In this document: in pieces, positions 1 to 10,280 of the stretch
Position numbering within the stretch: position 1 is the first letter of the stretch
Layout: every line of letters starts with the position of its first letter
NCBI GenBank assembly: GCA_937892545.1
Contig: CALAFO010000095.1
Coordinates: 13,977-77,976 of the forward strand
From: Scatosoma sp002474405
GTDB taxonomy: Bacteria > Bacillota > Clostridia > Christensenellales > Borkfalkiaceae
Direction: 5' to 3'
DNA: 64,000 nt
Position numbers and translations under genes: made by a program
Notes under the pieces: generated by a model
Told to the model about the DNA's origin: nothing
Database searches by the model: none
Seen by the model: the letters and a program-made list of their open reading frames with translations, nothing else

Positions 1-2157
1 CGTACCTTCGGAAGCAATCACGTACGATCTCGCCATCGATACGTATTCGTAAATGGAAGCCGTACCCGCGGCTTTATCGTCCAGTACGAAAAGCGGACCC
101 TGCTGCGGCTGAGAGCTGTCGGCGCTCAGGAAATAATATTCGGCGTACGTCGAAGGTTTTTCGGTAAAGCTGTACTTCGTAACCGTCGTCGTCTTGCCGT
201 CGGAACCGATTTCTTCTTCCGTGTAGGAAGTAATCATAAATCTGTACGGCACGTTGTTTACGGTCATCCCCACCATCGTGCCCATCACGGCGGAAGAGGT
301 TGCGTACAAACCGTCCGTAATTACGCCGTCCGCGTTTTTATACGAAAGGTTGTAAACGCCGTCCATCGTAATGGTCGCGCCGTTCTCTCCTTCGATCGTG
401 CGGTCGTAATCGGCATTATAGAACATCCAGCCCGTTTTGCCGTTGTAATCGAACACGCGCAGCGTGTACTGCGGCGAGCGGTAAGAATTGTACAAGGTGA
501 TTTCGCCGTTTGCCATCGTGTAATAGAACTGCGAAACCTGCGGGTTTTCGGCGGTGCCCGCGTTCAGCGAAGCGATGCCGAAGCCGTCCAGCGAAAGCTG
601 CATATATCCGTCGGCGTACATCGAGCTTAAAATCAGCGACGAACCGTTTACCACATGGCGGTACATCGAACCGATTTCTTCGTCGTTTCTCTGCACGAAA
701 ACTTTCGTTCCGCTGTTTAAATTGCCGCGGAAGAACGTAAGCGTTTTGCCTTCCAGTTCGCCGTCGGAGAACGTCGCCACGAAGTAGCCGTCCTCGTCCA
801 GCAGATACGTACCCACGGAAGAATGATTGAGTTCGCCCTCCGTGCGGATATATTCCAGCGTGTTGTCGTTTTTGAACGTAATCGTTTTGGTCTCGTCCGT
901 TTTGCCCGTCGCGTAATCGAACGCGGTAGCCATACCGGAACGGCTGTCGTCCAGATACGCAAACGCGTCTTCGCTCACCAGTTTTCCGTTCAGGTTCACG
1001 CTCGCGCCGTTGAATTCGAAGCTGGAATTAGAAGCTCTGTACGTGCCTTTGAAGAACTTGCCGCCGCGGCAAAGATAAATATCGGAAGCCGTCTTATCGA
1101 AAAGATACAGATAATCGCCGCCGCCGAACATATCGGTATAGCCCTTTTCCCATACGGCAAACAGATTCATGCTGCTTTCGGGCGCCACTTCGTCGGAAGA
1201 TTCTTCCGTTTGTTCCTCGCCGTACAGCGAATGGTTCATCGTATCGGCAAGGTATTCCGCCTCGCCGTTTTCGCGCGTGCTCCAGCCCTTGAGAACATAC
1301 CCTTCCGCCGTAAAATCGCAGGGCACTTTCATGCTCTTGCCGTACAGCAAATCCGCCGTTCTTCTCGCCGTGCCCGAACCGTCCGGATACGTTACTCTGT
1401 ATGTAACCGTAAACGTTTCGCGGTCGAAATACAGGCGCATCACGTTCTCCGCCGCGTTTTCCGTCAGCGTGATTTTCGCAAGCGTGCCGTTCTCGCCGTC
1501 CTTCTTTACTTCTCTGAATCCGCGCAGACGTTCTTCCGCGCTCACCGTCGTACCGGGATAATCGGAATATTCAAGCGCCTGCTCGTCTTTATCGTAGCCG
1601 TCCTGCGTAAGATTCTGGCGGTAAATTTCCACCTTATAGCTCACCTTATACTTCGCGGTGAGGCTGAGATCTCCCTCCGGCATCGTCGCCGTTTTGGAAA
1701 TTTCCTTGTCGTTTTCGTCGAACCATGCGCCGAATACGTACCCTTCCTTTACGGGCGTATACGCCGCAAGCAATCCGGAAAGATTCGCGCCCGCCTTCGC
1801 TTTGAAGGAAGTAACGGAAAGCGTTCCGCCGTTTAAATTCAGCGTTACGGTGTAAACCTTCGCCCATTTTGCGTAGAACGTAAGGTTTTCCTGCGCGTCG
1901 CTGATTTTTTCAACGGGATCGCCGGAAAAATCTTCCGTGGTATACCAGCCCTCGAATTCGTAGCCTTCGCGCGTAGGTACGGGCAGAGAATATTCCTCGC
2001 CCTTCTTCACTTCCGCAGCGGCGATTTCCGCGCCGCCGTTCACCGCGAAAGAAAACGTAATCTTATCTTTCGCGCAGGAAGCCGCGCCCAGACATCCCGC
2101 CGCAGCCAGTACGAATAAAAATGTGCGCAAAGATTTTTTCTTTGTTTTATTCTTCAT
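1..2157 (-). CDS. Surface lipoprotein with InlB-type repeats (3' end outside window)
   Basis: The reading frame is open from the ATG at 2157 to the window edge, giving 719 residues without a stop, so the C-terminus is missing. The start is fixed by a GGAG ribosome binding site just upstream. The N-terminus is a lysine-rich, hydrophobic signal ending in the lipobox AASC (Cys28), so the protein should be lipid-anchored outside the membrane. Residues about 31-168 are two InlB/Listeria-Bacteroides type repeats (GYEFEGWY..., LTFYAKW), and a further, more divergent copy lies before residue about 280 (LKGWS, NLFAVW). The remainder is repetitive beta-rich sequence with recurring GTYLLDEDGYF- and DGVYNLSY-like turns and no domain I can name. 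Gene family and anchoring are seen directly; a role in adhesion or matrix contact is inference from InlB-repeat proteins in general. Confidence 0.85.
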   Translation of the reverse strand, partial: MKNKTKKKSLRTFLFVLAAAGCLGAASCAKDKITFSFAVNGGAEIAAAEVKKGEEYSLPVPTREGYEFEGWYTTEDFSGDPVEKISDAQENLTFYAKWAKVYTVTLNLNGGTLSVTSFKAKAGANLSGLLAAYTPVKEGYVFGAWFDENDKEISKTATMPEGDLSLTAKYKVSYKVEIYRQNLTQDGYDKDEQALEYSDYPGTTVSAEERLRGFREVKKDGENGTLAKITLTENAAENVMRLYFDRETFTVTYRVTYPDGSGTARRTADLLYGKSMKVPCDFTAEGYVLKGWSTRENGEAEYLADTMNHSLYGEEQTEESSDEVAPESSMNLFAVWEKGYTDMFGGGDYLYLFDKTASDIYLCRGGKFFKGTYRASNSSFEFNGASVNLNGKLVSEDAFAYLDDSRSGMATAFDYATGKTDETKTITFKNDNTLEYIRTEGELNHSSVGTYLLDEDGYFVATFSDGELEGKTLTFFRGNLNSGTKVFVQRNDEEIGSMYRHVVNGSSLILSSMYADGYMQLSLDGFGIASLNAGTAENPQVSQFYYTMANGEITLYNSYRSPQYTLRVFDYNGKTGWMFYNADYDRTIEGENGATITMDGVYNLSYKNADGVITDGLYATSSAVMGTMVGMTVNNVPYRFMITSYTEEEIGSDGKTTTVTKYSFTEKPSTYAEYYFLSADSSQPQQGPLFVLDDKAAGTASIYEYVSMARSYVIASEGT

Positions 2158-2281
2158 GTTGCAATCTCCTTCTTTGCTCATCGTCAGAATCGTTTCGAAT
2201 CGTTTCGTCCGGACGTTTCCGGACTTTTTATATCAACGGAAAAAATCGATTTTCTTACCCTCTATAATTTCCGTTTCGAAT

Positions 2282-2310
2282 ATTATAAAACTTTTTTCGC
2301 GAAAAATCAA
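2282..2310 (-). promoter_or_regulatory. Sigma-A promoter of the InlB-repeat lipoprotein, with palindrome in the spacer
   Basis: On the minus strand the -35 is TTGATT (2310-2305) and the -10 is TATAAT (2287-2282), 17 bases apart. The spacer contains the 14-base palindrome TTTTTCGCGAAAAA (2293-2306). A near copy sits at the same place in the promoter of the giant leucine-rich-repeat gene. The predicted leader to the ATG at 2157 is about 120 bases. Confidence 0.75.
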
Positions 2311-2419
2311 CAAATTTCACCGTGCTTTCGGCTTTGTGATAAAATTTTCACGCTTCAAACCGGTATTTCGCCTTTCCGCCTCCCTGCGGGTAAAACCCGC
2401 GCGGCGGAGAAAGCTCGTT

Positions 2420-5287
2420 TTATGCCGCTTCCGCAGACCGTTCCGTCCATACGGCGTAAAGCGTTGTGCCCGCGGGCAGCGCCGCCGCTTCCGCCGTGGT
2501 GTATTCGCCCGTCGTCGCGTTCTCGCTCGTCGCCCAGCCGCCGAACGTATAGCCGGCTCTGGCAGGGTCGGATACGCCGCCCACCGCCGTCGTATATTCC
2601 GTATTGCCCGTAACCATCGATACAACGTAAGATTTATCTTCCGAAAGCGTGCAAGAATACACTACGGGGCGATAGGAAGAATTCCAGAATTTAATCCACA
2701 GTCTGTCCGTCGCGCCCGCGTCGGTGTAAATCGTAAGGAAATCGCACCAGTAAAACGCGTGCAGCCCGATGTCTTTCACCGTGGAGCTTATCGTTGCCGA
2801 AGAAAGCGACGTGCAGTATCTGAACGCGCCGGTTCCCAGCGTTTCCAGCCCTTCGGGCAACGTGATGTCCGTCAGCGCCGCATCTTCCGCAAACGCGTAA
2901 AAACCGATTTCTTTCAGACCTTTGCCGAACGTTACTTCTTTCAGCGACGCATTGTTGTAAAACGCGAACGAGCCCACTTTTTCCAGTCCGTCGGGCAGAT
3001 GCAGCGAAATCAGTCCGCTGTCGCTGAACGCGCTGCTTCCGATTTCTTTCAGCCCCTTGCCGAACGTTACCGTTTTCAGATTTTCGCATTTTCCGAACGC
3101 GCTCGAACCGATAACTTCCAGCGAATCGGGAAGCGCCGACCCCGGAAGCGACAAATCCAGCGCCGAACAACCGTAAAACGCATACGCGCCGATTTCTTTC
3201 ACGGTATCGCCGAAATTCACTCTTTCAAGACTCGTGCAGCCGAAAAACGCATACGCGCCCACCGTTTCCAGCTTGTTCGATCTCGAAAAATCCACTCTCG
3301 CCAGCTGCGTTTCGTAAAACGCCGAACGCCCGATAGACGTAAGATTCACAGGCAAATCGATGGTTCTCAGCTGACAGCCGTAAAACGCGTAATCTTCGAT
3401 GGTCGTAATCTTGCTGCCCAGCGAAATGCTGCGGAGCGTGCTCATATAAAACGCGCTTCTGCCGATATATTCCACGTCGGAAGTATCCGTAACGTCGGAA
3501 ATCGTATCGCATTCTTTAAACGCGTAATCGGCAATGCCTTTCTTGCCCGCCATCGATACCGAATCCACGTCCGTGCCGTCGATGAAGCCAACCACCCAGT
3601 TTCCGGCGGTAACCACGGCTTTGCCGTCGTTTTTCGTCGCCGTCCAGAGGCTGCTCTCTTTAAAAGCGTCCTGTCCGATTCTCGTTACCGTCGCGGGAAT
3701 GTTGGAACCGTTGTGCGCAGTGCCGTAAAACGCCAGCGCGCCGATCGTCTGCAATCCGATTTTTCCCGTCTGATTGTCTACGGGGAAGCTTGCCGTGGCA
3801 AGCAACGAAGATTTATAAAACGCGCCCGAATCCAGCAGCCTGAGCGCGCCCCCCGCCACCGAACGTACCGACAGCAGACTTGCGCAGCTCGAAAAAGCAT
3901 ACGCGCCCACCGTTTTTACGCTTTCGGGCAGCAGCACGTAATAGATGCCGTTGCAATTCTGAAACACCGACGCCGCGATGCCCCGCGTATCCGCGGGCAA
4001 CGTTTCCGTCTTTTTGGCGCCGGTATTGCCGATCGCCACATTGAGATTGACTTTATTGTCTTTATCGGAAAGCTCCGTTTTTTTCGCCTCGGTAATTTCC
4101 GTCAGCCACTTATCCGCATAAATATAGCCGCTTTCTTCCTGCGCAAGCGCAATCGCCGTACCGGAAATCAGCGAAGCCCCCACGCGCGTAACGCTGTCCG
4201 GAATAACGATCGTTTCCAGCGCCGTATCGGAAACGAACACGTACGAACCAAGCGTTTCCACCGTATCGGGAATTTTCACTTCGCGCAACGCCGTGCATTC
4301 GCGGAAAGCGCTGTTGCCTATCGAAATCAGGCTGCCTTTGTCCTCTCCGTCGGCTCCGTAAAAATCAATCGTCGTCAGTGCCGTGCATTTGCCGAACGCC
4401 TGTATGCCGATGTACAGCAGATTTTTTCCCGTCGTCAGTTTCGTCGCCTCGGTATTACCGAAAAACGCGTATTGCGCCACCGTAACCACCGAATCGGGCA
4501 ACGTGATTTCCTTCATCGCGCTGCAGTTCGAAAACGCCGAAGCGCCGATCGTCTGCACGTTTCTGCCGATTTCTATGTGTTCCAGCGAATAGCAATACCC
4601 GAACGTGCTTTCTTCTATCGTCGTGATGCCGTCGGGAATGTTCACCGTCGTCAGAGCGTTGCAGTTCTGAAACGCGCCGGCGCCGAGGGAAGTAAGCGCG
4701 TCGTTCAGCGTCGCCGTTTCCAGATTCGCGCAGTTGTAAAAGGCTTCTTTGCCCACCGAGCGCATATTTGCGCCCAGCACCACGCCCGTTACTCTCGAAC
4801 TGCCGCGGAACGCGCCGTCCGCAATGCTCGTTACCGGCTTGCCGCGGTATTCGTCCTCAAACGTAACCGTGCCCGTCGTGGAAGTGCCTACCTGCGTGAT
4901 TTCGTATTCCGAATTATTGTTGATCAGCGTGTATACGCAACCCGTGGTGTAATTCATGTGGAATTCCAGCCCCGCCGACCATGCGGACTGCACGGAATCC
5001 TGTTTGCCCGAATTTGCGCGTACGCGCAGCACGTAATCGCCCGTCTGTAAAAACGCCAGATCCAGCGTGGCTTTTCTGACGCTTTTTTCCTCTTTTTCCT
5101 CGCTTGAAACGTTCGTAACTTCCACGGTGTAAGTACGCGCCCCGGAAATTTCGCTCCACGTTAAATTATTATCTACGTCCACCGCCAGATTCGTCGGCGT
5201 TTCCAGCGACTCCTCTTTGGCGCATGCGGAAAAAAACGCGGCGATGACGAGCGTCAGCGTTAATAATAAACTCTTTAATCTCTTCAT
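2420..5287 (-). CDS. BspA-type leucine-rich-repeat surface lipoprotein
   Basis: The protein has 955 residues. The ATG at 5287 is chosen because a GAGGAG site precedes it and a typical lipoprotein signal follows, with lipobox FSAC (Cys22); the frame stays open 19 codons further upstream without a ribosome site. Residues about 27-115 look like a fibronectin-III-like beta domain. Roughly 26 LRR_5/BspA units of about 23 residues follow, of the form IPxSVTxIGxxAFxxCxxL. The C-terminal 60 residues form one InlB-like repeat (AGYTFGGW, TTLYAVW). Such proteins are surface-exposed and often bind host or matrix ligands; that role is family knowledge, not visible here. It is the last gene behind the MoxR/VWA genes, 70 bases after the 971-residue VWA gene, with a strong hairpin in the gap. 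Confidence 0.9.
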   Translation of the reverse strand: MKRLKSLLLTLTLVIAAFFSACAKEESLETPTNLAVDVDNNLTWSEISGARTYTVEVTNVSSEEKEEKSVRKATLDLAFLQTGDYVLRVRANSGKQDSVQSAWSAGLEFHMNYTTGCVYTLINNNSEYEITQVGTSTTGTVTFEDEYRGKPVTSIADGAFRGSSRVTGVVLGANMRSVGKEAFYNCANLETATLNDALTSLGAGAFQNCNALTTVNIPDGITTIEESTFGYCYSLEHIEIGRNVQTIGASAFSNCSAMKEITLPDSVVTVAQYAFFGNTEATKLTTGKNLLYIGIQAFGKCTALTTIDFYGADGEDKGSLISIGNSAFRECTALREVKIPDTVETLGSYVFVSDTALETIVIPDSVTRVGASLISGTAIALAQEESGYIYADKWLTEITEAKKTELSDKDNKVNLNVAIGNTGAKKTETLPADTRGIAASVFQNCNGIYYVLLPESVKTVGAYAFSSCASLLSVRSVAGGALRLLDSGAFYKSSLLATASFPVDNQTGKIGLQTIGALAFYGTAHNGSNIPATVTRIGQDAFKESSLWTATKNDGKAVVTAGNWVVGFIDGTDVDSVSMAGKKGIADYAFKECDTISDVTDTSDVEYIGRSAFYMSTLRSISLGSKITTIEDYAFYGCQLRTIDLPVNLTSIGRSAFYETQLARVDFSRSNKLETVGAYAFFGCTSLERVNFGDTVKEIGAYAFYGCSALDLSLPGSALPDSLEVIGSSAFGKCENLKTVTFGKGLKEIGSSAFSDSGLISLHLPDGLEKVGSFAFYNNASLKEVTFGKGLKEIGFYAFAEDAALTDITLPEGLETLGTGAFRYCTSLSSATISSTVKDIGLHAFYWCDFLTIYTDAGATDRLWIKFWNSSYRPVVYSCTLSEDKSYVVSMVTGNTEYTTAVGGVSDPARAGYTFGGWATSENATTGEYTTAEAAALPAGTTLYAVWTERSAEAA

Positions 5288-5312
5288 AGCGTTCTCCTCT
5301 TTCAAGCCCGCC

Positions 5313-5339
5313 GCCCGGACAAAATCAATCTGTCCGGGC
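5313..5339 (-). other. Intercistronic hairpin upstream of the LRR lipoprotein gene
   Basis: A perfect 9-base-pair stem (GCCCGGACA and its complement) with a 9-base loop lies between the VWA gene stop at 5358 and the LRR start at 5287. No U-run follows in the direction of transcription, so it is not a clear intrinsic terminator; an RNA processing or stability element is possible. Confidence 0.6.
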
Positions 5340-5357
5340 AACAAAGCTTCGCCGCGG

Positions 5358-8273
5358 CTAAGCCGCTTTCCGATTTTCCTTCTGCTGTTTCTTTTCGCGG
5401 ATGATTTCGTGCAGCCACTTGAACTTGAATTTTCTCACGGCGATATCCGTAAGAAGCAGCACGATGGAAAGAATCGCAAACAGGTACCGCGGGTCGAACG
5501 TTCTTTCGATGCCCGTAATAAACCCTTCGAAAACTTCCTTCGGGTCGGTAACGTCCTCTATTTTCTTTCCGTTTCCGTTTGCGGCAAGCCGCACCAGAAA
5601 CGATTCCGCGTCGTCCGTTTCGGGGTAAAGGTTGTATTCTTCCGAAAACGCAAAAGTCTTGTAAAGTTCCACCGACTGATGCGCGATCTCCTCGCCGTCC
5701 GCGTTCCGCTTCGTCAGCAGAATCTTGTACACGCCCGCTTTTTTCACGATAAATTCGCAGCGGCTGTACTGGTTCGATTTGCCGAACGGCGTAATCACGT
5801 ACACGTCCGCGCCGTCGGAAATTTCGTTCAGAGAAACGGAATAATCTTCCGCCCCGCCACTCAGGCACACCAGCTTCGCTTCCAGCGTTTCGCCGTTTTC
5901 CAGATTTGCGTATACCCGCAGCGTGTTCGTATAATTGCGTTCCGTCAGCTGATATTCGTACGCCGCGGGAGAGATGTCCTCAAGCGGCATCAGATTGTCG
6001 ATGATGTTCAGAATCAGCTTCTGCCCGTTGGCGTCCGCCATAAACTCCGCCGACCACGACTGCGAGCCGTCCCATCTGGCAAGCCCCGTCAGATCGCACA
6101 TAAAGCTGCCCACCGTTCCGGCGCCGAATTTCCACTGCGCGTACAGCGGCGTAACGTCGTATTCGCCCGTCAGCAGCGTTTCCGCGCCGTCTTTTTTCTT
6201 CACGCCGTAGAAGCCGCCCAGCTTCACCCGCATTCTGAACGCGTCGCGCTCGTCTTTTTCCTTTTCGTCGTCCGAGCCGCTACCCGAACCGCTGCTGCCC
6301 GTATCCTGATTGATGCCGTATTCCACGCCGTTGAAAATAGAGGACGTGGGCGATTTCACGATCGGCGCGAACGGCTCGTTCACCGTTTCTTCCACCTGCT
6401 TCGCGCGAAGATCGTTATACATTTCGTCGATCAGATCTTTGCCGCTCGCTTCGGTTACCCGTCCGCCCAGTTTCAGCGTCTGTCCCGGCTCAACCAGCTT
6501 CTGCATATTTTCTTTCACGTCGGCGGAAGGCGACCCCACCAGTACGATGGAAATGGAAATTCCTCTCTGCGCAAGGCTCTTCGCCTCGTCGTAAGGAGGG
6601 TCGTTTTCGCCGTTGCAGTACCCGTCCGACACTATGATGATGTGCCGCTTTTCCACCTGCTTGTTCGATTGCAGCATTTCGCCCGCACGTTGCAGCGCGC
6701 TGAAGAAATTCGTGGAACCGCCCGTCGTTTTCAGCGCGTCGTCCGCAAACGCACGCGTAATCGCGTTCGCGTTCGTTCTCGAAGTCAGCGGCAGAATCGT
6801 ACCGTATTCGTTATCCAGCGACACGATGCCGATGTAATCCCGCTCGGTAAGCGCTTCGTAGCACGATCTTAAGCCCGCGCGCGCATACTCGAACAATTCG
6901 GACATACTTCCCGAACGGTCCACGCACACCACAAGTCCCACGGGCGGCGTATAATTGATCGCCTCCACGGGCAGCAGTTCCTGATACTGCGTTCCCTTCA
7001 GGTCGCTCCGGCTGTACGCGTGCGCGTTGCCTTCGCTGTCGTCGCCGCCGAGGGTCAGCAACCCTCCGCCGTAATCGTTCACATAGCTGTACAGCATCTC
7101 CGTAAAGCCGTCAAACCGCGCCAGGTCTCCGTTGGATACGTTGTTCATAATCACCTGGTCGTACCGTCTTAAATCGGTTACCGTTTTCAGCTCCGCGTCG
7201 TTTGCCGTTTTCAGTTCGGTGCCGGAAAGATTCAGCCGGTCCACCGCGTATTCGTTGTCGTTCAGCAGTTTTACCAGCGCTTCCGATTCCGCGCTCTTCT
7301 GCTCGATAATCAGCACTTTGTTGAACGACTGCAGGTTGATATACGTCGTATATTCGTTGTTTTCCGCAAGAGCGTCTCCCGCGGCAACGATTTCCGCCGT
7401 AATCTCGTGCACGCCGGCGGAAGCGAATTTCAGGGTAAACGTTATCTCGTTCGCGCCCAGCGCAAGGTCGGTAACTTTCGCGCCCTCTTCTTTGCCGTCC
7501 GCGTCGGTTACTTTCACGGCTTCGCCGTTGTCTTTCAGCACCACGCGCACGTCTTTATTTACTTGTCTGCTGCGGAGCAGCACTTTCACGGTGCAGTCCT
7601 CGTTCGGTTTCACGTGCGTTTCGGGAAGCTGAATCCCCGTTATCTGCACGTCGTTTTCGATGAACGCTTCGGAAATCAGCGCCGTATCCACCACCGTTCC
7701 CTGCGCCGTAAGCGCGCGGATGGCGGAAAACGCGTTTCCGTCCGTTTCCAGTCCGTCGGAAATCAGCACCACTTTCGAACTTTCGGGATGTCCGAACAAA
7801 TCTTTTGCGTATTTCAGCGCGCCTTCGATGTTCGTCGCGCTCGTATCGGGCAGCTCCGCCGCCTTGTACATATCGTAAATATCGTCTACTTTATACGTGA
7901 GCGGCACGGCGTAATTCTGCGTAAAGCCGAACGTTACCACGCCCATCTTGTAGCCGTCGTATCTGCCGTCGGCAAGCACCGTCCGCACAAATTCGTCGCG
8001 GCGTGCCTGCGCCCGTTCCTCGGTATCGGAAACGTCCACCAGCAGCAGAATTTCGTTTTCTTTGTTCGTTTTCACGTAGCGGAATTGAATACCGCACAGC
8101 ACGCAGATGCAAAGCACCATCATGCAAAGATGCGTTACGATGGATACGATGCGGTTCCGCGTTCTTCTGTAACGCTTCGAAAGCCGGAAATACGGAATCA
8201 ACGCCAGCGCAAACGCGGGTATCAGCAGCAGAAGCAGCCAAGGATATGAAAAATGTATGGAAAAACGATTCAT
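5358..8273 (-). CDS. Membrane protein with two VWA domains and a GATase-like segment
   Basis: The protein has 971 residues. Two membrane segments lie at about 11-28 and 43-61 and one near the C-terminus (about 930-950), followed by a basic cytoplasmic tail. A first VWA-like domain (about 74-200) has a partly degenerate metal site (D80-V-S82-D-T84, then ISDG at 171-174). A glutamine-amidotransferase-like stretch, GGGLLTLGGDDS, is at 402-413. The second VWA domain (about 444-600) has a full MIDAS motif, D452-R-S454-G-S456, with T521 and D550. A Gly/Ser/Asp-rich linker is at 657-676. This layout matches large Bat-type membrane proteins found beside MoxR and DUF58 genes. It starts 12 bases after the previous gene, with a strong GGAGG site. 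The function in this family is poorly known; a role in envelope protein assembly is inference. Confidence 0.85.
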   Translation of the reverse strand: MNRFSIHFSYPWLLLLLIPAFALALIPYFRLSKRYRRTRNRIVSIVTHLCMMVLCICVLCGIQFRYVKTNKENEILLLVDVSDTEERAQARRDEFVRTVLADGRYDGYKMGVVTFGFTQNYAVPLTYKVDDIYDMYKAAELPDTSATNIEGALKYAKDLFGHPESSKVVLISDGLETDGNAFSAIRALTAQGTVVDTALISEAFIENDVQITGIQLPETHVKPNEDCTVKVLLRSRQVNKDVRVVLKDNGEAVKVTDADGKEEGAKVTDLALGANEITFTLKFASAGVHEITAEIVAAGDALAENNEYTTYINLQSFNKVLIIEQKSAESEALVKLLNDNEYAVDRLNLSGTELKTANDAELKTVTDLRRYDQVIMNNVSNGDLARFDGFTEMLYSYVNDYGGGLLTLGGDDSEGNAHAYSRSDLKGTQYQELLPVEAINYTPPVGLVVCVDRSGSMSELFEYARAGLRSCYEALTERDYIGIVSLDNEYGTILPLTSRTNANAITRAFADDALKTTGGSTNFFSALQRAGEMLQSNKQVEKRHIIIVSDGYCNGENDPPYDEAKSLAQRGISISIVLVGSPSADVKENMQKLVEPGQTLKLGGRVTEASGKDLIDEMYNDLRAKQVEETVNEPFAPIVKSPTSSIFNGVEYGINQDTGSSGSGSGSDDEKEKDERDAFRMRVKLGGFYGVKKKDGAETLLTGEYDVTPLYAQWKFGAGTVGSFMCDLTGLARWDGSQSWSAEFMADANGQKLILNIIDNLMPLEDISPAAYEYQLTERNYTNTLRVYANLENGETLEAKLVCLSGGAEDYSVSLNEISDGADVYVITPFGKSNQYSRCEFIVKKAGVYKILLTKRNADGEEIAHQSVELYKTFAFSEEYNLYPETDDAESFLVRLAANGNGKKIEDVTDPKEVFEGFITGIERTFDPRYLFAILSIVLLLTDIAVRKFKFKWLHEIIREKKQQKENRKAA

Positions 8274-8285
8274 ATTTTCACCTCC

Positions 8286-10280
8286 TCACACTCCGTCTTT
8301 CAGGTGCAGGCACCATTCAAGGAAGAGGAACGCCACCAGCGCCGCCGCAATATACGTAAGCACGTCTTTATAATAGTCCGCCTCGTTCTTTTCGCGGTCC
8401 GGACTGTACAGATTGCTTCTGATTTCCGTAATGTTGCTTTCCGCTTCCGGCATTTTCACGTACACGGATTCTTCCGTTTCCGTGCCGTAATACGTCGTCT
8501 GTTTCAGCGTATACGTTCCGGGCACCGAAAGCGTAATCGTCGCCGGGAATTCCGTAATCACCAGAGGTTCTTCCATATTCCCGCCGGTAATCGTAAGCGA
8601 CGTGCCGCGCGCGTTCAGTTCCGCTTTTTCGCCCACCGCGAAAACGTATTTTTCCACCGTCGCGGGGAAGAAGTATTCGAACGAATTCTTCATCAGAAGA
8701 TAAAATTCCGGCAGAATACCGAGGTTCGAATAAGCAAACGAAAAGTTCATCACCAGCGTCTGCGCGCCGCCCGGCATATCGTTCCGTACCATCAGCATCG
8801 GCATCTGATTCAAAGACATCAACACCTGATAACTTGCGTCGTAATTCGAAATCACCTGACAACGGCTGACGCGGATATAGTTCGGGTCCACGTTCTTCAT
8901 CACGGCGTGTTCCGTATCGCCGAAGAGCGACGGATACTTCCCGTTCGTGGGCGAAAGCGCCACTTCGGAACTTCTCGTAAAGCCGCAGTTTTCGGGCGAC
9001 GTTGCGGGATCCAGCAAAAACACCACGCCGTCCGTGGGCATTTTTTCGGGCATCGTCCGTTCGAAAATGTAGAGGTCGAACCCTTGCGTCGCCCCCGTTT
9101 CGCCTTTTTTCACTTCCGTCGGCTGAATATCCCAGGAATCCGCGAAATCGCTTCTCAGGTTAGAAATCACGCCGTTTACGAACGGATTCGGTTCCGCACT
9201 GACGTACTGTACTTTCAGCGTCTGTTTCTGTCCGCCGAACACGTCGAAGTTATCGTCCAGCGCATAGCAATCTTCCATATCTCCCGAAAACGAGAGGTGC
9301 ACGGAAGAAAACGAATTGATTTTCGTCTGATCCGAACCGCCCAGATTGCCGAGGTCGAACACCTGTTGGTTTTTCACGTTCGTATCGGCGGCTTCGCCGT
9401 CTTTTCTGTATCTGAAAATCAGCGTCGTCGTTTCGTTGTCGTTGCAATCCGCGGCAACCGTGAAATTCAGGCTCTTGCCCGCTTCGCCGTTCACCCCGTA
9501 CACTCTCATGTTCAGGGAAAGGCGGGCGTCCTTGCCGTAACACGCCACCTGCACGGTAAACGAGTAGTACCCGTCGTCCCATACGGCGCGCGCGTCTAAA
9601 ATCGCGGCGTTCCATTCGCCTTCTTCCGCCACGTTCACCACTTCAATGCCGTCGGGCGTGGTGTAATAGCTCGCGTCCGTGTATACGTAAATCATAGCGT
9701 CGGGATTGCCGTACAAAATATCTTCGCACTCTTTCAAAGCGCCGTTGATATCCGCCGAAACATACCCGAAATCCTGCATGTCCAGCCCTTTCAGCGCTTC
9801 CGAAACCGTCGCCGCGGCGCCGTCGCCGGAAATTTGCTTGAACAAAAAGTCCGTTTCGTCGCCGGCAAGCACCACGGAAAGCGTTCCGCCGCCGCGCAGC
9901 ACCTGCTTCGCCTGTTCGTCCGCCTGCGTTACGGCGCGTTCGAAACGCGTTGTCGCCGTTTCGGCGCTTTCCGTACGCATGCTTGCGGAAGTATCGATAA
10001 TCAGAATCGCCTCGGAAATTTCGGAAGGCGTTTTAAGCACGATTGCCGGCTTCATCAGCACCATCGCAAGACACGTAAGCGCCAGCATCTGGCAAAGAAA
10101 CAGCAACAGGTTGCGTATCTTGCTCACCGGCACTTTCTTTTTCTTCTTTTTCAGGCTCAGTTTCCATACGTACGTACTGGAAACCGTTTTCTGCTGATAA
10201 TTGGGGCGGATCAGGTAAATTACGATGAGCGCCACAACACCGAGCAGACCTATCAGTCCTATTTTATTGATAAGCGTCAT
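8286..10280 (-). CDS. BatA-type membrane protein with VWA domain
   Basis: The protein has 664 residues. It begins like the BatA N-terminal domain, with membrane segments at about 6-24 and 57-76 separated by a very basic stretch (KKKKKK at 44-49). The VWA domain follows directly, with MIDAS motif D96-T-S98-A-S100. The C-terminus has a last membrane segment (about 640-658). Most of the protein should therefore lie outside the membrane. The start codon overlaps the stop of the DUF58 gene in an ATGA, which implies translational coupling. The gene is one of four consecutive MoxR/DUF58/VWA genes. In other bacteria this set is linked to envelope stress or surface-protein maturation; that role is not proven here. 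Confidence 0.88.
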   Translation of the reverse strand: MTLINKIGLIGLLGVVALIVIYLIRPNYQQKTVSSTYVWKLSLKKKKKKVPVSKIRNLLLFLCQMLALTCLAMVLMKPAIVLKTPSEISEAILIIDTSASMRTESAETATTRFERAVTQADEQAKQVLRGGGTLSVVLAGDETDFLFKQISGDGAAATVSEALKGLDMQDFGYVSADINGALKECEDILYGNPDAMIYVYTDASYYTTPDGIEVVNVAEEGEWNAAILDARAVWDDGYYSFTVQVACYGKDARLSLNMRVYGVNGEAGKSLNFTVAADCNDNETTTLIFRYRKDGEAADTNVKNQQVFDLGNLGGSDQTKINSFSSVHLSFSGDMEDCYALDDNFDVFGGQKQTLKVQYVSAEPNPFVNGVISNLRSDFADSWDIQPTEVKKGETGATQGFDLYIFERTMPEKMPTDGVVFLLDPATSPENCGFTRSSEVALSPTNGKYPSLFGDTEHAVMKNVDPNYIRVSRCQVISNYDASYQVLMSLNQMPMLMVRNDMPGGAQTLVMNFSFAYSNLGILPEFYLLMKNSFEYFFPATVEKYVFAVGEKAELNARGTSLTITGGNMEEPLVITEFPATITLSVPGTYTLKQTTYYGTETEESVYVKMPEAESNITEIRSNLYSPDREKNEADYYKDVLTYIAAALVAFLFLEWCLHLKDGV

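Noticed and set aside
2123..5050. 975-codon open frame on the plus strand opposite the LRR lipoprotein
   Set aside because: It is antisense to a clear LRR gene, has no ribosome site, and gives an Arg/Phe/His-rich translation with no domain. The repeats' codon use leaves few stops on the other strand.
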